Positions 29,582 through 42,259 of a stretch of 64,000 bases of DNA are shown here, in pieces. The notes beneath the pieces were generated by a model. The model saw only the letters and a list, made by a program, of their open reading frames with translations. It had not been told where the DNA came from and did not search any database. Location of the stretch: assembly GCF_002095485.1 (NCBI RefSeq), contig NZ_MLFS01000007.1:1-64000 (forward strand), given 5' to 3'. How positions within the stretch are numbered: position 1 is the first letter of the stretch; every line of letters starts with the position of its first letter. Made by a program: the position numbers and the translations under genes. Source of the stretch: Pantoea wallisii. Lineage in GTDB: Bacteria > Pseudomonadota > Gammaproteobacteria > Enterobacterales > Enterobacteriaceae.

Positions 29582-29590
29582 GATAATGAT
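29582..29590. promoter_or_regulatory. Fur-type half-site close to the zupT ribosome-binding site
   Basis: GATAATGAT equals the left half of the Fur consensus. Only about one and a half units of the site can be read and no promoter was assigned, so regulation by Fur is a guess. Confidence 0.3.
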
Positions 29591-29765
29591 TCCCAGTTAC
29601 AATATAGTTAACCCCATAAAATATCGAGTTATTTAGCGTAAAGTTATGTCGGGAAAGGATTGTTCAAATTACCTGATGGAGATCATCACGTTTATCAGCG
29701 TTAATCCCGCCAGGAAAGCGCGTATCGTGGCGGCAACCACGCAATTATTTGTCTGAGGATCAATC

Positions 29766-30551
29766 ATGAGCCACCCGCGTATGCCTGCGCTGTTTCTTGG
29801 TCACGGCAGCCCGATGAACGTACTGGAAGATAATCGCTATACCCGCGCATGGCAGCAGCTGGGTGAAACACTGCCGCGCCCGCGTGCCATTCTGGCGATC
29901 TCGGCGCACTGGTACACGCGGGGCACCGCCGTAACGGCCATGCACCAGCCGCGCACTATTCATGATTTTGGCGGGTTTCCACAGGCGTTGTTTGACGTGC
30001 ACTACCCTGCACCGGGTTCGCCGGCGCTGGCGCAGCAAGTGATAGAGGTGCTGGCACCGATCGCAGTGCAGGCGGACAGCGAATGGGGCTTCGATCACGG
30101 CTCCTGGGGCGTGCTGGCAAAAATGTACCCTGAGGCAGATATCCCGTTAATCCAGCTCAGCATTGATAGCACCCAATCTGCAGCGTGGCACTTTGAGATG
30201 GGCCGTAAGCTGGCGGCACTGCGTGATGAGGGCGTAATGATTGTCGCGAGCGGCAACGTCGTGCATAACCTGCGCATGATTCGCTGGCAGGGTGCGGAGC
30301 ATGCCTATCCCTGGGCGGAGAATTTTAACCAGTTTGTACGCGATAACCTGCATTTTCAGGGCAGCAGCGCGCAACATCCGCTGGTGAATTATGAGCAGCA
30401 TGAGAGTGCAAAGCTGGCGAATCCTACGCCGGAACACTACTTGCCGTTGCTCTATATTCTGGGCACGCGTATTGACGACGAGCCGGTTACTGTTCCGGTA
30501 GAAGGGATGGAGATGGGAGCGATCAGTATGTTATCGGTGCAGATCGGCTAG
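29766..30551 (+). CDS. ygiD: 4,5-DOPA-extradiol-dioxygenase-like protein YgiD
   Basis: 261 residues (E. coli ~262), LigB-type extradiol dioxygenase family. The conserved Zn/Fe ligands are in FLGHGSPMN (about residue 17), SAHWYTRG (about 44), and SGNVVHNLR (about 163), with a further His in NPTPEHYLP. E. coli YgiD can cleave L-DOPA to betalamic acid precursors; its natural substrate is unclear. GAGGATCAATC precedes the ATG. It converges on ygiC, as expected from the E. coli map. Confidence 0.93.
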   Translation: MSHPRMPALFLGHGSPMNVLEDNRYTRAWQQLGETLPRPRAILAISAHWYTRGTAVTAMHQPRTIHDFGGFPQALFDVHYPAPGSPALAQQVIEVLAPIAVQADSEWGFDHGSWGVLAKMYPEADIPLIQLSIDSTQSAAWHFEMGRKLAALRDEGVMIVASGNVVHNLRMIRWQGAEHAYPWAENFNQFVRDNLHFQGSSAQHPLVNYEQHESAKLANPTPEHYLPLLYILGTRIDDEPVTVPVEGMEMGAISMLSVQIG

Positions 30552-30608
30552 ACGCGTAGCCTGATACTCCGTGGCGGCCACACCAGCAACGTGGCGGGCC
30601 GCCGGCGG

Positions 30609-31769
30609 TTATTCAATAAAGGTGTGCGGGTAGAAGCGTGACAGATCCTGCGTGATCAGCGCGCGATCTTCGCGCAGGCCGATACCGGCGGGTTGATCGT
30701 CAATCAGCCAGCTGCCGATCAGCGTATAGCTGTCACCAAATTTCGGCAGCGGATAGAACTGCTGCACGATCATGCCCTCTTCGCCGTACGGGCCGTCGCG
30801 CGCGCGATCTCCTGACCATTTTCCACGATGGTAATGTTGGCGCCTTCGCGTGAAAACAGCGGCTTCACCACATACTTATCCAGCTTCGGCGCGTTTTGGT
30901 CATCCGCAAAGTAGGCCGCCAGCAGATTAGGGTGGTTCGGGAACATCTCCCACAGCAGCGGCAGCAGCGCTTTATTGGAGAGAATGCTTTTCCACGCCGG
31001 CTCCAGCCAGCGTACGCCTGCATCGGCCAGCTTGGTGGAGAACACTTCGCGCAGCATAAACTCCCATGGATAGAGCTTAAACAGGTTACCGATCACCTGG
31101 TCGTGCTGATCGGTGAACTGGCCCTTTTCGCCCAGCCCAATCTCATCAATGTAGAGAAACTCGCTCGGCAGGCCGGCTTCGGTCGCGCAATCCTGCAGGT
31201 ACTGCACTGTCGCGCGATCCTCATCGGTATCACGACAGCAGGCAAAGTGCAGCCAGTTAAAGCCGTGCTGCTGATGCAGCGTGGCAAAGCGCTCAATCAG
31301 CTTCTCTTGCAGGCTATTGAACTGATCGCTGCCCTGCGGCAGGTTGCCGGCATTGAGCTGATCTTCCAGCCAGATCCACTGGAAAAAAGCCGCTTCATAA
31401 AGCGAGGTTGGCGTATCCGCGTTGTTTTCCAGCAGCTTGATCTCACCTTTACCATCCCAGGCCAGATCGAGGCGGGAGTAGAGTGATGGCTGGCGCAGCT
31501 TCCAGGATTCGCGCACAAAATCCCAGGTGTGTTTCGGAATAGAGAAACGGGTCAGCAGCGCGTCACTGTTCACCACTTTCTCAACCGCCTGCAGGCACAT
31601 CTGATGCAGTTCGGCCGTGGCATCCTCCAGCTGCTCAATTTGCGCCAGCGTGAACTGGTAATATGCGTCTTCACACCAGTACGCTCGCCGTACATGGTGT
31701 GAACTGGAAGCCAAACTCAGTGGCTTTCTCGCGCCAGTTGGGGCGTTCGCTGATGGCAATACGTTGCAT
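30609..31769 (-). pseudogene. ygiC: YgiC, glutathionylspermidine-synthase-like ATP-grasp protein, three one-base frameshifts
   Basis: A product of ~387 residues can be reconstructed (E. coli YgiC 386). From ATG at 31769 it reads [20 protein letters not shown], then loses one base in TTC(C)ACACC and one in CGT(T)AC within 20 bases. The main body is open (to 30770) with the ATP-grasp core: [37 protein letters not shown] third missing base in a GCGCGCGC run near 30790 stops the frame at 30770. In the other frame the expected ending ([12 protein letters not shown], then RFYPHTFIE) runs to TAA at 30609-30611. It follows ygiB by 8 bases, with GGAGG as ribosome-binding site. Three identical-type lesions in a conserved gene point to base-call errors or an advanced pseudogene. 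Confidence 0.88.
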
Positions 31770-31777
31770 GCGTCGGC

Positions 31778-32452
31778 TTAGCCTCCCAGCGAGCGGCTGC
31801 CAGTGCTGGTAGCACTGCTGCGCTGCATGGTGTTTTGCTTAGCAACGGTTTCACCAAAACCGCCACGGGTAATGGTTGAGGTGGTGGCCGGTTTCGGCGC
31901 CAGCGCCGTTTTCGGTACGTTCATGCTGCGACCGGAAGTCGCCGCACCGTAATTTTTACCGGAGGCATCAACAAACTGTCCATTCGCCGGGCTGTTTGGC
32001 GTTTTCGGCGAGAACAGCGGCTGCTGCGCAAAGCCGGCACCGCCGCCCATCATGCGGCCCATCATGTAGCCCGCCATCAGTGGCATCCAGAAGCTACCGC
32101 TCTGCTGCGCCTCTGCATTGTTTGCCGTTGTGCCTGCACCAGCCTGCGCAGGTGCCTGCTGGCACTGGTTTTCACCAAATTCAGCAACGCAGTCTTCGCG
32201 TGAGGCATATTTTGGTGCAGTGCGTTCGGCCTCTTTCAGCGCGTTGTTGTAGGCGGTTTTACATTGCGCGCTCTGGTCCGGATTGGCTTTCGCGCAATCA
32301 TCAGCGTTTTGGTACATCGATACCGTTTCATCGCTCTGTTCGCAGCCTGCCAGCATAAATACGGCGGTAACGGCCAGTGCGACCGGTGTTAAGTGGCGTG
32401 CCTGCCAGCTTTTACGGAAAGCGGCATGACGGATATTTTTCGTCCGTTTCAT
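31778..32452 (-). CDS. ygiB: YgiB, DUF1190 envelope protein
   Basis: 224 residues (E. coli 223) from ATG at 32452 ([14 protein letters not shown]). A basic N-terminus is followed by a hydrophobic segment ending [12 protein letters not shown]. This looks like a lipobox (LAGC) after an unusually long n-region, so it may be a lipoprotein or a single-pass inner membrane protein. Conserved DUF1190 features: DDCAKANPD, ECxxxF-type Cys pairs, [19 protein letters not shown], and a Thr/Ser-rich C-terminus ending SRSLGG. Second gene of the tolC-ygiB-ygiC unit. Function not known. Confidence 0.93.
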   Translation of the reverse strand: MKRTKNIRHAAFRKSWQARHLTPVALAVTAVFMLAGCEQSDETVSMYQNADDCAKANPDQSAQCKTAYNNALKEAERTAPKYASREDCVAEFGENQCQQAPAQAGAGTTANNAEAQQSGSFWMPLMAGYMMGRMMGGGAGFAQQPLFSPKTPNSPANGQFVDASGKNYGAATSGRSMNVPKTALAPKPATTSTITRGGFGETVAKQNTMQRSSATSTGSRSLGG

Positions 32453-32593
32453 TATCTTCATCCTGTGCCCAAAGGTGGGGCTTAGGATAGGTGATGAGTG
32501 GTGGAAAATGAAGCGGGAAGCCGGATGGCGAGGGGATCTTTACGTAGCTATACGTTTGAATGCGAAAGGGGCCGCAAGCAGCCCCTGACAATC

Positions 32594-34066
32594 TTAATTG
32601 GCGAAAGGATTTGCACTGCTGCGTGCGGCAGCCGGACGCGCTTGCGCAGCGGCGGAAGCGGAACCGGCTTGCGGGCCGTTATCCACACGGGCTGCCTGCT
32701 GGCTATTTTCCGGCGCGACGGCTTCAGGTGAAGTTGTCACCTCTTTGCCCAGCGTGCTGTTGAGCTGCTGCAGATCCTGCTCGTTCAGCGTGCCCAGCGC
32801 ATATTTGATATTCAGCTGGTTGATCAGATAGCTGTAGCGCGCATTGGAGAGCTGCTGTTTCGCATTAAACAGCGTGGTGGTGGCATCTAACACATCAACG
32901 ATGGTACGCGTACCGACCTGATAACCGGCTTCGGACGCATCCAGTGAGCTCTGCGCAGAAACCACGGACTGTTTGTAGGCATCGATGCTGCTGATAGACG
33001 CGTTCACGTTGTTGAAGGAGGAGCGAACGGTCTGAATCGCGCTACGGTGTGCGCCTTCCAGCTGCTCGCTGGCTGCCACAAAGTTGTACTGCGCCTGTTT
33101 CACCTGTGAAGTAACAGAACCACCGCTGTACAGCGGCAGAGAGAAGCTCAGGCCAACCTGGTTTGAACCGGTGATGGAGTCGCTTGTGCCGGTACTCTGG
33201 TTCGCGCGGCTGCCGCCATATTTGCTGTTTGAGAGACCGGTAGACGCGGTCAGATCCAGCGTTGGCATATGGCCCGATTCCGCAGAGCGAATCTGCTCAC
33301 GCGCCAGATCCTGATTCAGACGGGCAGATAACAGGTTAAGGTTACGGCTCTCTGCCTGCTTCAGCAGCGTGGAGACCGCATCCGGACGGGCGGTTTTGAA
33401 ACGATCAATATTCAGTGATGCCAGCGAAAGGTAGTCCATACCGGTGATCTGACGCAGTGATTCCACCGCGTTATCCAGATCGTTACGGGCAGTCACTTCG
33501 TTCGCCAGTACGGTGTCATACTGGGCGCGGGCGTTCTGCACGTCGGTGATGGCAACCAGGCCCACGTTGAAGCGCTGCGTGGTTTGATCCAGTTCGCGAT
33601 AGATCGACTGTTTCTGTGCTTCAGTGTAAGAAAGCGTATCAATCGCCTTCAGTACGTTGAAATAGGCAGTTGCCGTGTTCAGAATCAGATCCTGCTGCGC
33701 AACCTGATAGGTGACATCCTGAATTCCGGCAGTTTTTTCCTGCAGCGTCAGCGCACGCCATTTCGACATATCGAAAAGAGTTTGGGTTAATTGCAGTGAG
33801 CCGCTGGTCGTGTTGGAATGAAGGCCGCTGTTGTCGCGATAACCACTGTTATAGGTATAATCTGCGCCCAGACCCAGCTGTGGCAGTAACGGGCTACGCG
33901 CTTCGTTGATTTTCTCAAAGGCCGCATCACGATCGGCGGCGGAAGCACGCAGATCGGGGTTGCTCAGGCGCGCCTGCTGGTAGACCTGCAGCAGGTTTTC
34001 TGCCTGGCTGGCAAGGCTAAATCCGCCCAGGCTCAGTCCAATAAAAAGTGGGAGCAGTTTTTTCAT
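32594..34066 (-). CDS. tolC: Outer membrane efflux/secretion channel TolC
   Basis: 490 residues (E. coli 493) from ATG at 34066 (MKKLLPLFIGLSLGG). A signal peptide is cut after SQA; mature TolC starts ENLLQVYQQARLSNP. Two internal repeats (OEP domains), each with beta strands and long helices, form the trimeric channel-tunnel. Conserved pieces include ARSPLLPQLGLGADY, TATAYFNVL and VGTRTIVDVLDATT. It serves drug efflux pumps and type I secretion, so it could export the Bap-like proteins at 40-46 kb if a partner transporter exists elsewhere. First gene of tolC-ygiB-ygiC; divergent from nudF. Confidence 0.97.
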   Translation of the reverse strand: MKKLLPLFIGLSLGGFSLASQAENLLQVYQQARLSNPDLRASAADRDAAFEKINEARSPLLPQLGLGADYTYNSGYRDNSGLHSNTTSGSLQLTQTLFDMSKWRALTLQEKTAGIQDVTYQVAQQDLILNTATAYFNVLKAIDTLSYTEAQKQSIYRELDQTTQRFNVGLVAITDVQNARAQYDTVLANEVTARNDLDNAVESLRQITGMDYLSLASLNIDRFKTARPDAVSTLLKQAESRNLNLLSARLNQDLAREQIRSAESGHMPTLDLTASTGLSNSKYGGSRANQSTGTSDSITGSNQVGLSFSLPLYSGGSVTSQVKQAQYNFVAASEQLEGAHRSAIQTVRSSFNNVNASISSIDAYKQSVVSAQSSLDASEAGYQVGTRTIVDVLDATTTLFNAKQQLSNARYSYLINQLNIKYALGTLNEQDLQQLNSTLGKEVTTSPEAVAPENSQQAARVDNGPQAGSASAAAQARPAAARSSANPFAN

Positions 34067-34279
34067 TTGCATTCCTTTTGATGCAGCCAAATGCATAGGT
34101 TGTGCTGCAGGTAAGCCAAAAAAATAATCGCCGATTCTACAGAGGCGGTGTCAGAGATAAGTTGGCTGAACGTGCCTTCTTCCCCTAATTTACGTAAATA
34201 ATTCAGAAAGAACCACTCGGACGGAGCACAAGGGTTGGCTTTTCTTCGCTCCATCCCAATCTGCATAAGGAGCCAGACG

Positions 34280-34915
34280 ATGGCGGGTCAAAAAAAATCC
34301 CCTGTGACTTTCACAAAAAACGATGTAGAAATTATTGCACGCGATACCCGCTACGATGGTTTTTTTTCCATCGTCAGTTACCGCTTCCGCCATCGCCGTT
34401 TTAATGGCGAAATGAGCGGTGAAGTGGTGCGGGAAGTTTTTGAGCGCGGGCACGCTGCCGTGCTGCTACCCTATGATCCCCTGCGCGACGAAGTGGTGCT
34501 GATCGAACAGATTCGCATCCCGGCTTACGACTCCAGTGCCACGCCCTGGCTGCTGGAGATGGTGGCTGGCATCATTGAACCGGGTGAAACGCCGGAAGAT
34601 GTGGTGCGTCGTGAGGCGGTAGAAGAGGCGGGCCTCAAGGTTGGTCGCGTCAAACCGATAGTAAATTACTTAGCCAGCCCCGGTGGAACGTCCGAGCGTT
34701 TATCTGTGCTGGTGGGCGAAGTGGATGCCAGCCTGGCAGAGGGAAATCACGGGCTGGAGGAAGAGAATGAGGATATTCTTGTCCATGTGGTGAGCCGGGA
34801 ACAGGCCTACCGCTGGGTGGAAGAGGGGATCATTGATAACGCGGCATCTGTCATCGCTCTGCAATGGCTGGCGTTGCACCATGAGAAACTACGACAAGAG
34901 TGGAAGCTTAAATGA
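34280..34915 (+). CDS. nudF: ADP-ribose pyrophosphatase NudF
   Basis: 211 residues (E. coli 209) from ATG at 34280, with AAGGAG at 34267-34272. It hydrolyses ADP-ribose to AMP and ribose-5-phosphate. The Nudix box is complete: [20 protein letters not shown] followed by AGL. The family-specific segments [23 protein letters not shown] and SPGGTSERL are also present. First gene of the nudF-yqiB-cpdA-yqiA-parE operon; its stop overlaps the yqiB start (ATGA). Confidence 0.96.
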   Translation: MAGQKKSPVTFTKNDVEIIARDTRYDGFFSIVSYRFRHRRFNGEMSGEVVREVFERGHAAVLLPYDPLRDEVVLIEQIRIPAYDSSATPWLLEMVAGIIEPGETPEDVVRREAVEEAGLKVGRVKPIVNYLASPGGTSERLSVLVGEVDASLAEGNHGLEEENEDILVHVVSREQAYRWVEEGIIDNAASVIALQWLALHHEKLRQEWKLK

Positions 34916-35337
34916 AACAGCGCTATACCCCTGACTTTCCCGAAATGATGCGTCTGTGCGAAACCAACTTCGCCCAGCTGCGTCGCCTGCTGCCGCGTGG
35001 CGATGAGGCAGGCGCGTCGGTGATCTATCAGGTGAACGGCGCGCAGTACCAGTTGACGATAGAAGAGTCGACACGCTACACCACGCTGGTGGAGATTCGT
35101 CAGGTGGCGCCGGCGGTGAGCTACTGGAGCCTGCCGTCGATGTCGGTGCGGCTCTACCATGATGCGATGGTCGCTGAAGTGTGTTCCACACAGCAGATCT
35201 ATCGCTTTAAAGCGCGCTATGATTATCCTAATAAAAAACTGCATCAGCGCGATGAAAAACATCAGATTAACCAGTTCCTTGCTGACTGGTTACGCTACTG
35301 TCTGACGCACGGTGCCGTGGCTGTGCCGGTCTGCTGA
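34912..35337 (+). CDS. yqiB: YqiB, DUF1249 protein
   Basis: 141 residues (E. coli 140). Starts [20 protein letters not shown] and includes [20 protein letters not shown] and [18 protein letters not shown], the conserved core of DUF1249. No known enzymatic motif. The start overlaps the nudF stop and cpdA follows within about 45 bases, so it belongs to the operon. Function unknown. Confidence 0.93.
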   Translation: MKQRYTPDFPEMMRLCETNFAQLRRLLPRGDEAGASVIYQVNGAQYQLTIEESTRYTTLVEIRQVAPAVSYWSLPSMSVRLYHDAMVAEVCSTQQIYRFKARYDYPNKKLHQRDEKHQINQFLADWLRYCLTHGAVAVPVC

Positions 35338-35379
35338 TAGCGATGAATGCAATATTGGCGTGGAGATAAAGGAAACGCT

Positions 35380-36207
35380 TTGGATAGCCTGCTCACTCTT
35401 CCTGCGGTAAATGGGTCCGAAATCAGGATTTTGCAAATCACGGATACCCATCTTTTTGCAGGAAAACATCAATCGCTGCTTGGGGTAAATACCTGGTCGA
35501 GTTTTGATGCGGTGCTGGACGCCATCGCGGCGCAACAGCGCGAGTACGACCTGATCATCGCCACTGGCGATCTCGCTCAGGATCACACCGTCGAAGCTTA
35601 TCAGCACTTTGTTGCAGGCATTGCGCGTCTGCCGAAGCCCTGCGTCTGGCTGCCGGGCAATCACGATTTTCAGCCAGCGATGGTGGATACGCTGGAGCAG
35701 GCCGGCATTGCGGCAGATAAACATGTGCTGCTGGGTGAGCACTGGCAGCTGGTGCTGCTGGACAGCCAGGTGCCTGGCGTGCCGCACGGCATGCTGAGCG
35801 AGTATCAGCTGGAGTGGCTGGACAGAACGCTGCGCATCTATCCGCAGCGCCACACGCTGGTTCTGCTGCACCACCATCCGCTGGCCTCTGGCTGTACCTG
35901 GCTCGATCAGCACAGCCTGCGCAATCCGCACCAGCTGGATGCGGTGCTGCAAAACTTTCCGCTGGCACGCCATCTGGTCTGCGGCCATATACATCAGGAG
36001 CTGGATCTCGACTGGCATGGCCGTCGTGTGCTGGCTTCCCCCTCAACTTGCGTCCAGTTCAAACCGCACTGCACTAATTTTACGATTGATACCGTGGCGC
36101 CGGGCTGGCGCTGGTTAACGCTTCAGCCGGATGGTGCATTACACACTGAGGTCAACCGTCTGCAGAGCGATATGTTCCGTCCGGACCTTGATTCCGAGGG
36201 TTACTAA
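35380..36207 (+). CDS. cpdA: 3',5'-cyclic-AMP phosphodiesterase CpdA
   Basis: 275 residues from TTG at 35380, the length of E. coli CpdA (275). A longer reading from ATG/other codons at 35347 adds 11 residues without family support. AAAGGAAAC lies just upstream of the TTG. It is a calcineurin-type metallophosphoesterase with all metal motifs: QITDTHLF (Asp22, His24), ATGDLAQD, LPGNHDFQP, LHHHPL, CGHIHQEL. It lowers cellular cAMP. A TTG start may keep expression low. yqiA follows after 3 bases. Confidence 0.95.
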   Translation: MDSLLTLPAVNGSEIRILQITDTHLFAGKHQSLLGVNTWSSFDAVLDAIAAQQREYDLIIATGDLAQDHTVEAYQHFVAGIARLPKPCVWLPGNHDFQPAMVDTLEQAGIAADKHVLLGEHWQLVLLDSQVPGVPHGMLSEYQLEWLDRTLRIYPQRHTLVLLHHHPLASGCTWLDQHSLRNPHQLDAVLQNFPLARHLVCGHIHQELDLDWHGRRVLASPSTCVQFKPHCTNFTIDTVAPGWRWLTLQPDGALHTEVNRLQSDMFRPDLDSEGY

Positions 36208-36210
36208 ACG

Positions 36211-38734
<2,524 letters not shown>

Positions 38735-38740
38735 TTCCGG

Positions 38741-38764
38741 AAGGACGCTGCGGCGTCCTTTTTT
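38741..38764 (+). terminator. Rho-independent terminator after parE
   Basis: AAGGACGC-TGC-GGCGTCCTT stem followed by TTTT. It lies 7 bases after the parE stop. Confidence 0.88.
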
Positions 38765-38926
38765 GTCTGTAAAAGCGTCATTCTCTGCGTGGTTGACACC
38801 GCGCGTCTCCTGTTTTAGGGCATTGTGTTATTCTGCTGCGGCGAAGTGCGGCTTAATCTACCCCTGTTGGGTAGCCGCTAACGCTAAGACCGGTCTCGAA
38901 GTCGTGGTGCGCTGAGGAGGGAGTAC

Positions 38927-39826
38927 GTGAAAATTACACTGGAAGAGTTACGCGCCTGGGTGGCGGTGGTCGACACCGGTTCCATCACCGCCGCAGCGGA
39001 GCAGCTGGAGCAGACCAGCTCCGGCATCAGCCGTGCGCTAAGCCGGCTGGAGAGCAAGCTGCAGACCACGCTCATGCACCGTACCACCCGCCGGTTAGCC
39101 CTGACTGAAGAGGGGTTGATCTTCCTCGACCACGCGCGGCAGATTCTGGCCTCGGTTGAACAGGCTGAGGAGCATATCGCCCAACGCCGCGATATCCCTG
39201 CCGGTCGCCTGCGCATCAACGCCAACACACCGTTTACGCTGCACGTGATTGTGCCGCTGATTGAGGCGTTCCGTCAGCGCTATCCGCACATTCAGCTGGA
39301 GTTGAACACGGACGACATCGTTATCGATTTGCTGGAGCAGCAAACCGATATCGCCATTCGCATTGGCGAGCTGCGCGATTCAACGCTGCGCGCGCGGGTG
39401 CTGGGCAGCAGTGCGATTCGGCTGTTAGCCAGCCCAGAATATCTGCAACGGGCGGGCACGCCGCAGAGCGTGGCGGCGCTGGCGGAGCATCAGCTGCTGG
39501 GTTTCAGCCAGCTGGATGCCCATAATGTCTGGCCGGTGTGGCAGCGCGAAGGCGAGTTTTTGCGCATCAAGCCGACGCTGTGCGCCTCCAGTGGTGAAAC
39601 GCTGCGCCAGCTGGCCTTAGCCGGACAGGGTATTGTTCGCTTATCCGATTTTGTCAGCCGTGAAGATCGCGTCAGCGGCCGTTTAGTGCCGGTACTGGAA
39701 AGTGAAACGCGCGAGCTGCGCCTGCCGATCCATGCAGTCTACTATCGCAATCAATCACTCAGCTCTCGCATTACCTGTTTTCTGGATTTTTTACGGGAAA
39801 AAATTCAGGAAAATCAGCTGTTATAA
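38927..39826 (+). CDS. LysR-family transcriptional regulator
   Basis: 299 residues starting at GTG 38927, with GGAGGGAG upstream. The N-terminal winged helix-turn-helix (LRAWVAVVDTGSITAAAEQL, then SSGISRALSRLESKLQTTL) is typical of LysR proteins, and the C-terminal part is the substrate-binding-like effector domain (about 90-295). It belongs to the group acting near oxidoreductase or efflux genes, but the target is not evident: the flanking genes are parE and the Bap-like cassette on the same strand, with no divergent partner. It could control the cassette, though nothing in the sequence shows that. Confidence 0.9.
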   Translation: MKITLEELRAWVAVVDTGSITAAAEQLEQTSSGISRALSRLESKLQTTLMHRTTRRLALTEEGLIFLDHARQILASVEQAEEHIAQRRDIPAGRLRINANTPFTLHVIVPLIEAFRQRYPHIQLELNTDDIVIDLLEQQTDIAIRIGELRDSTLRARVLGSSAIRLLASPEYLQRAGTPQSVAALAEHQLLGFSQLDAHNVWPVWQREGEFLRIKPTLCASSGETLRQLALAGQGIVRLSDFVSREDRVSGRLVPVLESETRELRLPIHAVYYRNQSLSSRITCFLDFLREKIQENQLL

Positions 39827-39960
39827 GTCTATTCGCTCGAAACAGAGCGCCCTCCCTTTTTAACGGTTATTGCAGAATATCGCGTTAATTCAATCAATTA
39901 ATCGATCCATTACTTTTCTGACAACCATATCAATTATTTTTTCCTAACGGGACGTTTCTT

Positions 39961-40038
39961 ATGTCTCGGAATTATCTCTTTCCGGAATATGTCGCCACTT
40001 TGAGTCCGCATTCGCGGGCAGAGCCAGGGAAGCAGTGA
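39961..40038 (+). CDS. Possible 25-residue upstream ORF in the leader of the Bap-like gene
   Basis: ATG at 39961 opens a 25-codon frame (MSRNYLFPEYVATLSPHSRA and onward) ending TGA at 40038, 38 bases before the next gene. The ribosome-binding site is poor (GGGACG). It may be a leader peptide or chance; no family is known. Confidence 0.2.
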   Translation: MSRNYLFPEYVATLSPHSRAEPGKQ

Positions 40039-40076
40039 ACCACACTGCTGACATCAATGTTCGGAAGGGAATTATC

Positions 40077-42200
40077 ATGAGCGTTTCGCCCGTAAGTGTT
40101 GCGGTTATCGATAAAAAAACGATAACGAAAGCCGAAGTGCTGCGTGCCGGTAAAGACGGTAAAGCGGTAAAAATTCAGGCCATCGCCAACGGTAAATATT
40201 TACTGACCCACAGCAACGATGGCGTTGCGCCGGAAAATATTACCGTTAAGCGTGTAGGAAAAAACCTGCTGGTTATGCTGGAGGGCGCCGATGCCAGCAA
40301 ACCCGATTTAATTATTGAAGACTTTTTTGCCAAATCCGGCACGCTGGTGGGTAAAGCGGAAGACGGTGAACTGCATGCATACGTCGCTACTGACGGCAAT
40401 GCCGACCACGAAGCGGTGGCGCTGGCCGATGGCGAAACCTCGGCGCTGGCGCTGGGCGAAGGCAGCGTTGATGATAATGCCGGTTATGTACTGGCCAGCG
40501 GTTTCGAGTGGTCGCCGGCGCTGATTGCGCTCGGCGGTCTGGCCGCGATTGTAGCAGCAGCGGGCCTGGGCTATGTGGTGGCAAAAGATCACTACCAGGA
40601 TAAAGACAGCGGACAGCAGCAGGGTGCTGGCGGCGGCGACAGCGGCGGTGATGATCTCCACGTGCCGGTGATTGCAGAAGTGGTGGACAACGTTGGTGAT
40701 GTCACCGGCCCTATCGCCAACGGTGGAGCCACTGACGACACCACGCCAACCTTCAACGGTACCGGCACGCCAGGTAACACCATTGAGATTCGGGACGGTG
40801 AAACGCTGATTGGCGAAGTGCTGGTTGGCAGCGACGGCAGCTGGAGCTTTACGCCGGATAAAGCGCTCAGCGCGGGCAGCCACAGCATTACCACGCGTGA
40901 GCGCAATGCAAACGGCGTTGTCAGTGAGCCGAGCGATCCGTGGGAATTCACCATCGATCTGACCGCGCCGGCAAAAGGCACGATTGGTGGCGTATTTGAT
41001 GACACCGCAGAGCCCGCGAAAGCCATCAGCAATGGCGGCCTGACAAAGGACAATACGCCAACCCTGACGGGCAAGGCAGAAGCGGGTTCAACTGTGCAGG
41101 TGTGGGATAACGGTAAACTGCTCGGGACCACCAAAGCAGATAAAGACGGTAACTGGAAATTCACCACGCCGGAGCTGGTCGATGGTAAGCACGATCTCAG
41201 CATCGTGGTTGTCGATCCGGTTGGGAACAAATCCCTGCCTTCGGATGCATTCATTATTGACGTCGATACGATCGCCCCGGAAAACAGCGGCATCGGTAAG
41301 ATCATCGACAGTGATGGCAATCTGATTGATGACGGTTCTGCCACCAAAGATCCACACCCGACGCTGGAAGGCAGCGGTGAGAACGGTGAAGTCGTTATCA
41401 TCATCGACAACGGCAAAGTGATCGGCTCAACGGTGGTGGAAGGGGGCAAATGGACCTTCACCCCAGATAAGCCGCTCGATTCAGGCCGCCATGAACTGGA
41501 GGTTGTGGTGCGCGATCCGGCAGGGAACGAGTCCGCACCATCGGATAAAGTGATTATCGATCTGGAGGGCGCGAATCCACCGGTTGACCCGGAGCCTATC
41601 GATCATCTGCCCGATCCGGATGTACCGCTTGCCGGGACCATCGATACCATCTTCAAGGATAATAATGATGCCGGTATCCGTTACCCGATTGAGAACGGCG
41701 GCGCGGTAAACGATCAAACCATCATTATTACCGGCACCGGTGTTCCTGGCGATCTGATTACCATCTACCTGCTGGGCGAAGAGGGTAACTCTTATATCTT
41801 CAGCACTACGATCGGTGCGGACGGCAAATGGGAGTTCACTACGCCAGAGCTGGCCGAAGATAATTACGATATGCGCGGTGTGTTCTCACATGATGGCGTG
41901 GTGACCGGCAAAACTGACATCTTTAACGTTACCGTTGATGTGACGCCGCCAGAGCAGCCAGAGGTAGGAATTGAAGGGCTATTTGGCGCGCTCTCACTCA
42001 ACGATCTGCTGGCGGCTGAAGGTCACGCGCTGTTTGCAGAAGAGAGTAATAGCGCAGAAGGCCAGGATATTAAGACGTCATTATTAAATGGGCTCGAATT
42101 TAATGAGTCAGTAAATATGCTGACGCAGCAGGGCGTCGCCATTAATGACAGCATCAGCGAGCCGCTTTCAGGCGTGCATTATGATGTGCAGGATATCTAA
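40077..42200 (+). CDS. Bap-like protein: BapA-type N-terminus with four Ig-like repeats
   Basis: 707 residues from ATG at 40077, with GGAAGGGA upstream. The N-terminus (MSVSPVSVAVIDKKTITKAEV, about 1-150) matches the prefix region of BapA-type type I-secreted adhesins. A hydrophobic stretch (ALIALGGLAAIVAAAGLGYVV, about 163-183) and a Gly/Asp-rich linker follow. Then come four Ig-like repeats of ~100 residues (from about 203), each with a TDDTTPT-type entry, a DGxW turn and a VDxTAP-type exit. The last ~70 residues (SLNDLLAAEGHALF) resemble the start of Bap C-terminal regions but end early. No classical signal peptide, so type I secretion is likely. No ABC exporter is adjacent. Very acidic; likely surface or matrix protein. 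Confidence 0.8.
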   Translation: MSVSPVSVAVIDKKTITKAEVLRAGKDGKAVKIQAIANGKYLLTHSNDGVAPENITVKRVGKNLLVMLEGADASKPDLIIEDFFAKSGTLVGKAEDGELHAYVATDGNADHEAVALADGETSALALGEGSVDDNAGYVLASGFEWSPALIALGGLAAIVAAAGLGYVVAKDHYQDKDSGQQQGAGGGDSGGDDLHVPVIAEVVDNVGDVTGPIANGGATDDTTPTFNGTGTPGNTIEIRDGETLIGEVLVGSDGSWSFTPDKALSAGSHSITTRERNANGVVSEPSDPWEFTIDLTAPAKGTIGGVFDDTAEPAKAISNGGLTKDNTPTLTGKAEAGSTVQVWDNGKLLGTTKADKDGNWKFTTPELVDGKHDLSIVVVDPVGNKSLPSDAFIIDVDTIAPENSGIGKIIDSDGNLIDDGSATKDPHPTLEGSGENGEVVIIIDNGKVIGSTVVEGGKWTFTPDKPLDSGRHELEVVVRDPAGNESAPSDKVIIDLEGANPPVDPEPIDHLPDPDVPLAGTIDTIFKDNNDAGIRYPIENGGAVNDQTIIITGTGVPGDLITIYLLGEEGNSYIFSTTIGADGKWEFTTPELAEDNYDMRGVFSHDGVVTGKTDIFNVTVDVTPPEQPEVGIEGLFGALSLNDLLAAEGHALFAEESNSAEGQDIKTSLLNGLEFNESVNMLTQQGVAINDSISEPLSGVHYDVQDI

Positions 42201-42259
42201 GGGAATAACGGAATAACCAACAGGACCAGGCAGGCGCTGAGTGCGCCTGCAATCTAAAT

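Noticed and set aside
38927-39826. LysR gene as part of the Bap-like cassette
   Set aside because: Same strand and near, but about 250 bases away and with no visible operator in the gap; the link is not supported enough to claim.
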